Shown: piece after piece, positions 1 through 8,004 of the stretch
Layout: every line of letters begins with the position of its first letter
Position numbering within the stretch: position 1 is the first letter of the stretch
NCBI GenBank assembly: GCA_025462725.1
Contig: JAOAPE010000001.1
Location: 62,001 to 126,000, forward strand
Direction of reading: 5' to 3'
DNA length: 64,000 bases
DNA from: Terriglobales bacterium
GTDB taxonomy: Bacteria > Acidobacteriota > Terriglobia > Terriglobales > Acidobacteriaceae
Position numbers and translations under genes: made by a program
The notes under the pieces: generated by a model
Told to the model about the DNA's origin: nothing
The model's input: only the letters and a program-made list of their open reading frames with translations
Databases searched by the model: none

Positions 1-2
1 GG

Positions 3-1487
3 GCTACTGAGTTGAATCCGCGCGACTGGGCGTACTGGTACAACATGGGACTCAGCGCAATGCACAACAATGACCATGATGCCGCAATTGCCGCAAACCT
101 GAAAGCCAAAGAGCTGTACCCTAATTCGCTGGAAGCCCGCCAGAACCTGGGCGCAGAATACTGCGAAACGAAGAGACACGCGCAGGCTATCAGCGAGTTT
201 CGTGAACTACTAAAGATAGATCCGGCGTGGAACATGGCGCGGCCTTGCTTGATGATGTCGCTGAGAGCGATAGACGACATTGATGGCGCCATGAAAGTAG
301 CTGAGCAGTCACTTCGCTATGAGCCCGAAGACGCTTGGACCCTACAGTTCCTGGCTCAGATGTATGTCATCAAACATCGTGAACCTGAAGCAGAAGCACT
401 TTACCAGCGGATGATCAACGTTGCAGAAAGGAGCAACCCAGAAACCAACCTGGTCCTAGCTGGGAACCTTGTCAACCGCGCCCAACTGTATGCTTCAGAG
501 GCAAAGTTCCAGCAGTCTGACGAGGATTTCAAGCGGGCCATCGCCATCCTGCAGAACGCCAATCCAGAAGTAACGCGAAACAAACTGCAGGCCACAATGC
601 AATCTCATCAAGCGATGCTGCAGAAATGGCATTCGCAACCGCAGACATTAGCAGGAAAGAAATCTGCCTTGATCCCCAGCCCCGCCGCGAACAGCCCGGT
701 GAATGGGCCTCCGATGCCGCCAGTTGCTATGTTTCCTGAAGAGCGTTGGCGAACGGACCTTATGGCAGCCAAGAAAGCGGGATTCGAGCGAAGATTTGCG
801 GATGCTGAGCGTCTATTTGCGGAAGCTCTGAATGATGCTGAAAGTATTGTTCCCGCCTCAAACCATATGGTGCTCACGACCCAAGAATTTGCAAACATTT
901 ACATGGTGCAGCACAAGCTGCCGGAAGCAGAGCAGCTGCTGAAGAAAGCTCTCGATGACCTCTCAGCGCGTGCTGGGACGCAACCCCTGGATGCAGTGTC
1001 ACTTACAAACACGATGGCTATGCTCTACACCTTGCAAAGCAAGATGCATGATGCGGAATTGTTGTACGCGAAGAACTTGAGCGCCGTCGAAGCGAATGTC
1101 GGGTGGCGAGATCCCCAGCTCGAGAGTGCATTATCCAACCTGGAAAACTCCTACTTACTGCAACGCAAGTACGCTGAAGCCGAACCCATAGCCAAGCGCC
1201 GTCTGAAAATCGCGGAGGAATTCTACGGGGTAGATGATGTTCACCTGGAAGTGCAACTTGATTCCCTCGCTGGCATGTATGTTTCGTCGCACAAATATGA
1301 ACTCGCGGAACCGCTGTATCGGCGCGCATTGGCAATCAAAGAGAAAGCATATGGGATGAACAGCACCCGCTTGAGCGGGACGCTCTCCTCCCTGGAACAA
1401 ACGTTGAGAAATCTGGGCAAGCCGGATGAAGCGAAGCTGCTGGAAGCAAGGCGAGAGGCGATTGGGAATAGTGGGGCCAGGAATTGA
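3..1487 (+). CDS. TPR repeat protein, 5' end outside window
   Basis: The gene is cut by the left window edge. The frame is open from the first bases and begins with residues ATELNP, which read as the closing helix of a TPR unit; the first TTG (base 12) has no ribosome binding site, so the true start lies upstream. About 494 residues are visible: TPR units in the first 150, a Pro/Ser-rich linker near residues 210-240, then a second block of longer, kinesin-light-chain-like TPR units to about residue 480. TPR arrays are protein-protein contact scaffolds; no enzymatic domain is visible and the partner is unknown. Any signal peptide would be in the missing part. The next gene on this strand begins 243 bases later, and that gap holds no gene that I can support. 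Confidence 0.8.
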   Translation, partial: ATELNPRDWAYWYNMGLSAMHNNDHDAAIAANLKAKELYPNSLEARQNLGAEYCETKRHAQAISEFRELLKIDPAWNMARPCLMMSLRAIDDIDGAMKVAEQSLRYEPEDAWTLQFLAQMYVIKHREPEAEALYQRMINVAERSNPETNLVLAGNLVNRAQLYASEAKFQQSDEDFKRAIAILQNANPEVTRNKLQATMQSHQAMLQKWHSQPQTLAGKKSALIPSPAANSPVNGPPMPPVAMFPEERWRTDLMAAKKAGFERRFADAERLFAEALNDAESIVPASNHMVLTTQEFANIYMVQHKLPEAEQLLKKALDDLSARAGTQPLDAVSLTNTMAMLYTLQSKMHDAELLYAKNLSAVEANVGWRDPQLESALSNLENSYLLQRKYAEAEPIAKRRLKIAEEFYGVDDVHLEVQLDSLAGMYVSSHKYELAEPLYRRALAIKEKAYGMNSTRLSGTLSSLEQTLRNLGKPDEAKLLEARREAIGNSGARN

Positions 1488-1730
1488 TTCAGCTCTCAGC
1501 CTCAGGTTTTCAATGACGTCGAATGATCTCTAGTCGCAGATAAAGGACAGATCTCAGAGCCAAAGCCTCAGCCGCACATTTCGCACGAATGAACACGGAT
1601 AAAAGGTGACTTCACTAATTTCCCTAGTCTCTCGCGACCTCCTGCCGCCTACTTCAGCATCAGTTAAAATTGAGTATCGCTTAACAAATCAGCGCAACCC
1701 GCGTTCATCCGCGGCCGAAAAGTTCCTTAT

Positions 1731-4349
1731 TTGAATCAGCTACTGGAAAAATTGAATCCGCAGCAGCGGGAGGCCGCTGAAACTGTCTATGGGCCGCTGC
1801 TGATCCTGGCTGGCGCCGGGTCGGGGAAGACGCGCGTCATTACTTATAGGATCGCGCACCTTGTCGAGAACATGGGCAAACCGGCGGATTCGATCCTGGC
1901 AGTCACGTTTACCAACAAAGCGGCGGCGGAGATGGGAGAGCGTGTCAGCAAGTTGATCGCCGGGCGGTCACTGGCGCAGCCTACGCTTTCTACTTTCCAT
2001 TCGTTCTGTGTGCGGGTGTTGCGCAGGGACATTGAGACGCTGCGAATCGGGGACAGCGGATTCAAGCGCGATTTCGCTATCTACGACGAGAGCGACCAGC
2101 AGGCGATCATAAAACAAGCAATGAAGCGGCTGGGCATTGATGATAAGCAGTTGAAGCCGCGGGCTGTGTTGTCACAAATTTCGTGGGCGAAGAGCCACAT
2201 GCTCGATCCGCAGGAAGTGTATTTGCGGTCGGCTGATCCGAAGACAGAGCGCGTGGCGCACATCTATGAGATCTATCGGCAGGAGTTGAGGAAGGCGAAT
2301 GCGCTGGACTTCGATGACCTGCTGCTGGAGACAGTGCGGTTGTTGAAGTCGAATGCCGAGGTGCGCGAGAAGTACAACCGCAGATACGAATTCATTTTGA
2401 TCGATGAGTACCAGGACACGAACAGGCCGCAATATGAGTTGGTGAAATTGCTGGGCGCGGGACACCAGAATGTTTGCGTGGTCGGTGACGAAGACCAGAG
2501 CATTTATTCATGGCGCGGTGCGGACATCAAGAACATTTTGGAGTTCGAGAAGGACTTCCCCAACGCGAAGGTAATCCGCCTGGAACAGAACTACCGGTCA
2601 ACGCAGAATATTTTGGAAGCGGCGTCGGCGGTGGTGGCGCATAACCAGCAGCGCAAGGGCAAGAACCTGTGGACAGCTCGGCAAGGTGGCGGGAAGATCG
2701 GGTACTACGAAGCGCCGGATGGCGAGAATGAATCGCTGTTCGTGGCCGACTACATCTCGAAATACATGAAGATGGCGATGCGCGATAACGGCGCGAATGA
2801 AGATCCGCCGCGTGCTGCGGTGCTGTATAGGACAAACTCGCAGTCGCGGTTGTTTGAAGAGGCATTGCGGCGCTACGGGCTGAAGTACAACGTGGTGGGC
2901 GGATTCTCGTTCTATGAGCGCGCTGAGATCAAGGACATGATCTCTTACCTGAAGCTCGTGAACAATCTTGATGATTCGATCGCGCTGATGCGCGTGGTGA
3001 ATACTCCGGCGCGCGGCATTGGCAAGACCACAATGGAGACGATCGAGCGGATTGCGCTGGAGACGGGTCTGACATTGTGGGCGTCAATCGGACATGCGGT
3101 AAAAGAAAAGCTGCTGCAACCACGAGCGTGTTTGGCGCTGAAGAACTTCAAAGAGATCATCGAAGAGGCGCGAGCGATGTTGTTCGGAAATTTCACCGAG
3201 CAGCTAACAGCGAGCATTGCGACGGAAGATGACACGTCCTTCGGGCCGCCGACTCTGGCGTCGCAAGTAGATGAAGTGGAAGATACGGCATTCGGATTCG
3301 GCAAGCTGGCATTCGATGACCACGAGCCGGAGATGATCCGCGCAGAGGCGAGTGGGCCGAAGCAGGATGCGGAGGAATCGGACGAAGTAGCAGAGGCAGT
3401 GCCGGGATTCCGCGCGCCAGCGAGTGCGGCGACATTGCCGGAAGCACTGAAATTCCTGATCGACCGCACGGGCTACATCAAGGCGCTGGAAGAAGAAGCG
3501 ACACCGGAAGCATTGTCGCGGATTGAGAACCTGCAGGAATTAGTAAATGCGGCGCGGGATTCGCGTGACCGCGGTGAGACGCTGGAAGAATTCCTTGACC
3601 ATGCGGCACTGGTGAGTGACGTTGACCAGTACGACGCTGGCGCGAACATCACATTGATGACGCTGCATGCGGCGAAGGGACTCGAATTTCCGCTGGTGTG
3701 TCTGGTGGGACTGGAAGAAGGATTGTTTCCGCACTCGCGCACGCTGATGGATCCCGATGGCCTAGAAGAAGAGCGAAGGCTTTGTTATGTAGGCATGACG
3801 CGGGCGATGGATGCGCTGATCGTGAGCAGGGCGCGGTATCGGCGGCGGTATGGGAATGACATGCCTGAAGCGAGTATCCCATCGAGATTTCTGGAGGAGA
3901 TACCGCCACACTTGTTTCAGGACTTGGGCGGGAGCAAGAGACAGAGTTCAACTCCACTGCCGAGCTACGATTACGGTGACGCGCAATACAGCTACGAAGA
4001 CGAAGACCAGAGCGCAAACAAATATGCGCAGCAGCAGGCGGCGAGAACTAAGCCGAAGAGTTCCTTCACTGGCGGGAACACATACAACTCGGTGGACAAT
4101 ATCGCCGAATTTTTTGCGTCGCGGGGAAAAAAATTCAATTCGCCCATCGCACAGTCCAAGGCAGAAGCGCCGAAGGGCGGGCGCGCGTTTCGTCCGGGAC
4201 AGAAGGTGCGGCATCCGAAATATGGCGAGGGCACGGTGTATAAACGCGAAGGTGAGGGAGATTCGGCGAAGATTACGGTACAATTTCCTCGCTTCGGTTT
4301 AAAGAAATTAGTGGAGAAGTACGCGCAGTTGGAGAAGGTCAGCAGTTAG
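1731..4349 (+). CDS. pcrA: ATP-dependent DNA helicase, PcrA/UvrD type
   Basis: Superfamily 1A 3'-5' DNA helicase of 872 residues, expected to act in nucleotide excision repair, mismatch repair and removal of recombinase from DNA. Walker A GAGSGKT is at residues 28-34, motif II DEYQDTN near 225-231, followed by motif III VVGDEDQSIYSWRGAD and the late motifs TLHAAKGLEF and YVGMTRA. The last 50 or so residues form the small Tudor-like domain (GQKVRHPKYGEGTV) that in PcrA contacts RNA polymerase. The start is TTG: it gives MNQLLEKLNPQQREA, the usual N-terminus of the family, and no better start precedes it. Length is typical to slightly long, with an acidic insertion around residues 500-565. Assignment to PcrA/UvrD is firm; which of the two names applies is convention. 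Confidence 0.95.
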   Translation: MNQLLEKLNPQQREAAETVYGPLLILAGAGSGKTRVITYRIAHLVENMGKPADSILAVTFTNKAAAEMGERVSKLIAGRSLAQPTLSTFHSFCVRVLRRDIETLRIGDSGFKRDFAIYDESDQQAIIKQAMKRLGIDDKQLKPRAVLSQISWAKSHMLDPQEVYLRSADPKTERVAHIYEIYRQELRKANALDFDDLLLETVRLLKSNAEVREKYNRRYEFILIDEYQDTNRPQYELVKLLGAGHQNVCVVGDEDQSIYSWRGADIKNILEFEKDFPNAKVIRLEQNYRSTQNILEAASAVVAHNQQRKGKNLWTARQGGGKIGYYEAPDGENESLFVADYISKYMKMAMRDNGANEDPPRAAVLYRTNSQSRLFEEALRRYGLKYNVVGGFSFYERAEIKDMISYLKLVNNLDDSIALMRVVNTPARGIGKTTMETIERIALETGLTLWASIGHAVKEKLLQPRACLALKNFKEIIEEARAMLFGNFTEQLTASIATEDDTSFGPPTLASQVDEVEDTAFGFGKLAFDDHEPEMIRAEASGPKQDAEESDEVAEAVPGFRAPASAATLPEALKFLIDRTGYIKALEEEATPEALSRIENLQELVNAARDSRDRGETLEEFLDHAALVSDVDQYDAGANITLMTLHAAKGLEFPLVCLVGLEEGLFPHSRTLMDPDGLEEERRLCYVGMTRAMDALIVSRARYRRRYGNDMPEASIPSRFLEEIPPHLFQDLGGSKRQSSTPLPSYDYGDAQYSYEDEDQSANKYAQQQAARTKPKSSFTGGNTYNSVDNIAEFFASRGKKFNSPIAQSKAEAPKGGRAFRPGQKVRHPKYGEGTVYKREGEGDSAKITVQFPRFGLKKLVEKYAQLEKVSS

Positions 4350-4419
4350 CATCTAGCATTTAGTTTCAGCTTGAGTGTGCTGCGATCAAATCTGAGTTCA
4401 ATCGATAAGAAAAGGAATT

Positions 4420-4572
4420 ATGGCAAATACGAAGAAACTGGAAAAGACAGAACGTAAGGCAGCAAAGCGCACGTCGCGCAAGAAAGCTGCTCCTAAAGGC
4501 AAGCGCACGGGTGCGCGCGGTGCAGCGAAACAGAAAGTGAAGAAGCTGTCACGCGGACAGTCGAAGCGGTAA
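4420..4572 (+). CDS. Small lysine/arginine-rich protein, 50 aa
   Basis: A 50-residue open frame starting at ATG 4420 with an AAGGA ribosome binding site six bases upstream. It begins MANTKKLEKTERKAAKRTSR and is made almost wholly of Lys, Arg, Ala, Gly, Thr and Ser, with no acidic patch beyond the two early Glu residues. This composition suggests nucleic-acid binding (histone-H1-tail-like or ribosome-associated), but no named family is recognisable to me. It follows the helicase by 70 bases on the same strand and may be co-transcribed. The good ribosome binding site and the biased composition support a real gene; the function is unknown. Confidence 0.65.
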   Translation: MANTKKLEKTERKAAKRTSRKKAAPKGKRTGARGAAKQKVKKLSRGQSKR

Positions 4573-4744
4573 AGCAGCTATCAGCCGTCAGCCTTCAGCT
4601 TGAATCCCTAGTCTAGAGATTTTGCTGAAGGCTGCGGTCGTGTAATTCGTGATTTCGAAAAGGCTCACACTAAGGACACGAAGTAAGCACGAAGGGTGCA
4701 GACCAGCTGGTAGCTGGTAGCTATTAGCCTTTAGCTCTTAGCTT
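4573..4744. repeat. Intergenic AGC-type repeat islands
   Basis: No gene is visible here. Bases 4573-4602 and 4704-4744 are built of short reiterated units of the form TAGC, TTAGC and CAGC (for example AGCTGGTAGCTGGTAGC at 4705-4721). The same type of island recurs at 9862-9914 and 14077-14106, always just after a gene. Between the two blocks (about 4667-4700) lies a degenerate copy of the ACACTAAGG/CACGAAGG repeat also seen near 9930, 26402 and 47885. These look like slippage-prone or mobile intergenic repeats, not coding sequence. Confidence 0.6.
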
Positions 4745-4767
4745 GAACACTTTGGAAGCATCCGGCA

Positions 4768-4840
4768 GGAGCCCGCGTGAAACCCGCCCCAGCAGAGTTA
4801 GGACGGGACACCTATTGAGCGGGAGTTTGCGTGAGACCCG
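4768..4840 (+). promoter_or_regulatory. Possible structured leader with two 19-nt repeats
   Basis: Two imperfect copies of a 19-base unit, GGAGCCCGCGTGAAACCCG (4768-4786) and GGAGTTTGCGTGAGACCCG (4822-4840), lie 54 bases apart in the leader of the amino-acid permease. The segment between them can also pair (CCCG near 4783 with CGGG near 4804). A tandem arrangement ahead of a transporter recalls tandem aptamers or a tandem operator. I could not match it to a riboswitch class that I know, so this is only a candidate. Confidence 0.3.
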
Positions 4841-4888
4841 TTGTTGAGGTAGGCACCAGTCGTAACTCAGCGCTTTTCAGGAGCGTCC

Positions 4889-6457
4889 ATTATTTCCACT
4901 CAAAATCAAGTCTCGGCGAAGCAGAACCAACTGTTCGCGAAGAAGTCGATCGACAAACTGATATCGGATTCAGAGCGGCCGGAGACTCGGCTGAAGAAGA
5001 CGCTAGGGCCAGTGGCGTTGACGTCGCTGGGGATCGGCGCGGTTATCGGGTCGGGAATCTTCACCGTGGTGGGAACGGCGATCGCGGGGCAGCAGTTTGA
5101 AGTGAAGTCGATCTTGAACGCTCCGTTGCTGGATTATCTGATCCATCACTCGGGGTCGTTCGGTCGGCCGGGTGCCGGGCCGGCAATCGCATTGTCGTTC
5201 GTGCTGGTGGCGATCGTGTGCGCGTTCACGGCGCTGTGCTATGCGGAGTTAGCGTCGATGATCCCCATCGCGGGCAGCGCGTACACGTATACATACGCAA
5301 CGCTGGGCGAGTTGATTGCGTGGATCATTGGCTGGGACCTGATCCTGGAGTATGCCGTCAGCAACATTGCGGTGAGCATTGGATTCGCGGCGCACGTTGT
5401 TGACCTGCTCGATTGGTTCGGCATGCATCCGTCATTGCGGTGGATATCGCCGGCGTACTTGCCCGGCGGCCTGACGGACCTTGCAGGCAATACGCTTTAC
5501 GATCCAGGATGGCATTTCGGATTCAACATTCCGGCGTTCGTCATTGTGATGGCATTGACGGTGATCCTGGTGCGCGGGATACGCGAATCGGCGGAGACGA
5601 ACAACATTATGGTGCTGCTGAAAATCGCGGCCATCATCATCTTTGTGGGATTCGCGGCGCGGTACATCAATCCGAACAACTATCATCCGTTCTCGCCGAA
5701 TGGATATAGCGGCATTCTTACGGGTGGCGCGATCATTTTCTTCACGTATATCGGATTCGATTCGGTTTCGACGGCGGCGGAAGAGGCGAAGAATCCGCAA
5801 CGCGATCTGCCGATCGGCATCATTGCGACGCTGATCATCTGCACCATCCTCTATATTGCGGTGGTCGTGGTGCTGACCGGATTGGTGCCGTGGCAATCGC
5901 TGAGAGACAACGCAGCGCCGGTAGTGAACACGTTGAAGGTGTTGACAGGGATACATCCGCACATGGCGTGGGTACGGCTGGCAGTGTTGATAGGCGCAAT
6001 GCTGGGAATGATCTCATCGCTACTGGTATTCCAGTTGGGCCAAGCGCGCGTGTGGTTTGCCATGTCGCGCGACGGATTGCTGCCGCGATTGTTTGGCAAA
6101 GTGCATCAGCGGTTCCGAACGCCGCATGTGGCGACGTGGATCGCGGGATTCGCAGTGGGAATCCCGGCGGGATTGCTGGACATTGGCACGGTGGCTGACT
6201 TGGCGAATATCGGAACGCTGTTTGCGTTTGTGCTGGTGGCGATTGGCGTGTTGATATTGCGGTATCGTGAGCCGGAGAGGCCGCGAGCTTTTCGCGCGCC
6301 GGGAGGGCCATTCGCTCCGATCATGACGATTGTTACGTGCCTGTTACTGATGGCGGGATTGCCAATCTTGAATTGGCTGCGGTTCTTCGGGTGGATGGCT
6401 ATCGGGTTGGTGATTTATTTCGTTTACAGCAGGCGGCATAGCGAGTTTGCGGGGTAG
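4889..6457 (+). CDS. APC-superfamily amino-acid permease, probable AUU start
   Basis: Integral membrane amino-acid transporter of the APC superfamily, cationic amino-acid transporter (CAT) type, with about 12 hydrophobic segments and the family signature GIGAVIGSGIFTVVG in the first helix. The nearest standard start is GTG 5012, but the frame upstream of it encodes QLFAKKSIDKLI and RPETRLKKTLGPVALTSLG, the cytoplasmic N-terminus that this family has before helix 1. Between the in-frame stop at 4850 and 5012 there is no ATG, GTG or TTG. The best candidate is ATT 4889 (or 4892), six to nine bases after CAGGAG. I give the gene from 4889 by inference; a conservative annotation would use 5012. The substrate cannot be told from sequence. 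A strong terminator follows at 6553. Confidence 0.85.
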   Translation: MISTQNQVSAKQNQLFAKKSIDKLISDSERPETRLKKTLGPVALTSLGIGAVIGSGIFTVVGTAIAGQQFEVKSILNAPLLDYLIHHSGSFGRPGAGPAIALSFVLVAIVCAFTALCYAELASMIPIAGSAYTYTYATLGELIAWIIGWDLILEYAVSNIAVSIGFAAHVVDLLDWFGMHPSLRWISPAYLPGGLTDLAGNTLYDPGWHFGFNIPAFVIVMALTVILVRGIRESAETNNIMVLLKIAAIIIFVGFAARYINPNNYHPFSPNGYSGILTGGAIIFFTYIGFDSVSTAAEEAKNPQRDLPIGIIATLIICTILYIAVVVVLTGLVPWQSLRDNAAPVVNTLKVLTGIHPHMAWVRLAVLIGAMLGMISSLLVFQLGQARVWFAMSRDGLLPRLFGKVHQRFRTPHVATWIAGFAVGIPAGLLDIGTVADLANIGTLFAFVLVAIGVLILRYREPERPRAFRAPGGPFAPIMTIVTCLLLMAGLPILNWLRFFGWMAIGLVIYFVYSRRHSEFAG

Positions 6458-6552
6458 CGGGTAGACCAAAGTCAACACCTGCACGAAGCTCACAAAGATT
6501 TTTGGTCGGTCGGGCATAGCTAGCTACTTGGTTCATGCGAAGAGTTAAAAGC

Positions 6553-6590
6553 AAAGGCAGAGTCGTTCGCGGCTGTGCCTTTTTCTTTTT
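6553..6590 (+). terminator. Rho-independent terminator after the permease
   Basis: The stem AAAGGCA (6553-6559) pairs with TGCCTTT (6576-6582) and continues inward, past a G/G mismatch, with AGTCG/CGGCT closed by a TTCG tetraloop (6566-6569). The run TTTTTCTTTTT follows. It lies about 95 bases after the permease stop and before the adenosine deaminase gene. Confidence 0.85.
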
Positions 6591-6636
6591 GCGCAGAAAC
6601 TTTCTCCGCCTTGGGCACGTCTAACAACCCATCCTC

Positions 6637-7728
6637 ATGTCAGGCCTTTTTTTTAACGTCTCTCCTTTTATCCGCGCGCTGCCGAAGGCCGAATTGCATT
6701 TGCATCTTGAGGGGACGGTGTCTCCGCAGACGCTGTCTGAGTTGAGCCGGAAGCACAACACCCCGATGCCGGTGGAAAACAATCGTTATGCGATAAATCC
6801 GGATAGCGGGAGCGAGTTGACGGTAGCGGATGTGGAACGGCTGTACGAGTACACGGATTTTCAGGGCTTCCTGATGGCTTTCAAGGCAGTGACGGAGCGG
6901 CTACGCACTCCGGAAGATTACGAACTGATCACGTATCGGATGCTGCAGCAGTTGCGCGATGAGAACGTGTTTCATGCCGAGGCCTTTGTGTCCGTTGGAG
7001 TGATTCATTGGCGCGGGCAGGAATTCGAACACATATTTGAAGGGCTAGAGCGCGGGCGGATTACGGGAGAGCGGGATTTCGGCGTGTCACTGCTGTGGAT
7101 ATTCGATGCGGTGCGCAACTTTGGCGCGGATGAAGCGTACAAAGTGGCGGATGAGGCAGTGGCGTATCGCGAGAGGCAGTTGGCGGAAACAGGAAAGAGC
7201 AGCGTGGTAGGGATCGGGATCGGTGGGGACGAGTTGCGGGGCGCGCCGGAGTTGTTTCGGAATACATATCGCTACGCGGCCAACCATGATCTGCGATTGA
7301 CGGCGCACGCGGGAGAGAACGCGGGGCCGGGATCAATCTGGGGAGCGTTGAATATCGGCGCAGAAAGATTAGGGCACGGGTTGAACGCGTTCCAAGATGC
7401 CGAGTTGATTGAACATCTCGCGGAGAAACAGATTCCGGTGGAAGTTTGCATCAGCAGCAACTTGCGGACGGGATGCTGCAAGCGGATCGAGGACCATCCG
7501 GTGAAGAAGATGTTCGATGCCGGAGTGATGATTACGCTGAACACGGATGATCCCGCGATGTTTGGGACTTCGTTGAACAAGGAATATCAGTTGGCGCAGG
7601 ATGTGTTTGGTTTCAGCGACGAGCAATTGCGGGAGATCGCAAGAAATTCGTTTGAGGCGAGTTTTTTGGGAGCGGAAGAGAAGGTGGGATTTCTGGATTT
7701 ACTTGACGCCCAAAGCACCAAAGCTTAG
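6637..7728 (+). CDS. add: Adenosine deaminase family amidohydrolase
   Basis: Zinc-dependent purine deaminase of the amidohydrolase superfamily, 363 residues. Metal ligands HLHLEG are at residues 21-26, the catalytic HAGE motif is near 223, and the metal-binding aspartates sit in NTDDPAMFGTS near 301. These are the hallmarks of the adenosine/adenine deaminase family, which hydrolyses the 6-amino group of a purine. The same fold also includes aminodeoxyfutalosine deaminase of the futalosine menaquinone route, and I cannot separate these from sequence alone. No clear ribosome binding site precedes ATG 6637. The stop codon lies inside a dispersed repeat that begins at 7725. It stands alone between a terminator and a repeat region. 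Confidence 0.85.
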   Translation: MSGLFFNVSPFIRALPKAELHLHLEGTVSPQTLSELSRKHNTPMPVENNRYAINPDSGSELTVADVERLYEYTDFQGFLMAFKAVTERLRTPEDYELITYRMLQQLRDENVFHAEAFVSVGVIHWRGQEFEHIFEGLERGRITGERDFGVSLLWIFDAVRNFGADEAYKVADEAVAYRERQLAETGKSSVVGIGIGGDELRGAPELFRNTYRYAANHDLRLTAHAGENAGPGSIWGALNIGAERLGHGLNAFQDAELIEHLAEKQIPVEVCISSNLRTGCCKRIEDHPVKKMFDAGVMITLNTDDPAMFGTSLNKEYQLAQDVFGFSDEQLREIARNSFEASFLGAEEKVGFLDLLDAQSTKA

Positions 7729-7758
7729 CCGCAGATGAACGCAGATTTGCGCAGATTA
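7725..7758. repeat. Dispersed GCCGCAGAT-ACGCAGAT repeat
   Basis: A unit with three spaced CGCAGAT-like motifs. It overlaps the stop codon of the preceding gene. Related copies are at 8773-8804 and 26332-26362, the latter beginning eight bases after the comEC stop; a decayed copy may be at 47802-47830. It is a short non-coding dispersed repeat, not a tandem array. Confidence 0.65.
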
Positions 7759-7826
7759 AGAGCGGGTTCACCGCGGAGAGGCGGAGGAATTCCAATTAAG
7801 AAATGGCCGAGAACGGCATGTGCCAC

Positions 7827-7960
7827 CTGATTGCAGAACGATAAGGATCCTTCGATTTCGCTGCGCTCGCTCAGGACGAAAGGTGGTAGTGCTGCGGCTG
7901 GGTTGCAGAGTCGTAGGGATCCTTCGACTTCGCGCTGACTCGCTCCGCTCAGGATGACAA
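7827..7960. repeat. Two copies of a dispersed CCTTCG-CTCAGG repeat
   Basis: Two copies (7827-7882 and 7901-7960) of an element whose core is GGATCCTTCGACTTCGCGCT followed by a CGCTCAGGATGACA-like end, preceded in each by GATTGCAGA or GTTGCAGAG. Further copies are at 10646-10682, 14191-14251 and 21103-21139. The element is partly self-complementary and REP-like. No gene is visible in the whole gap 7729-8004. Confidence 0.75.
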
Positions 7961-8004
7961 CTTATGAGCGATATCCTTCCACAACTACGGCCTCCCGATT
8001 ACAC

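Noticed and set aside
1488-1730. Search for an RNA gene or small frame
   Set aside because: Only decayed short repeats are seen, with no stable fold or ribosome binding site plus frame that I could support.
4831-5100. 89-aa frame overlapping the permease start
   Set aside because: It reads a different frame from the conserved permease N-terminus and has no recognisable content.
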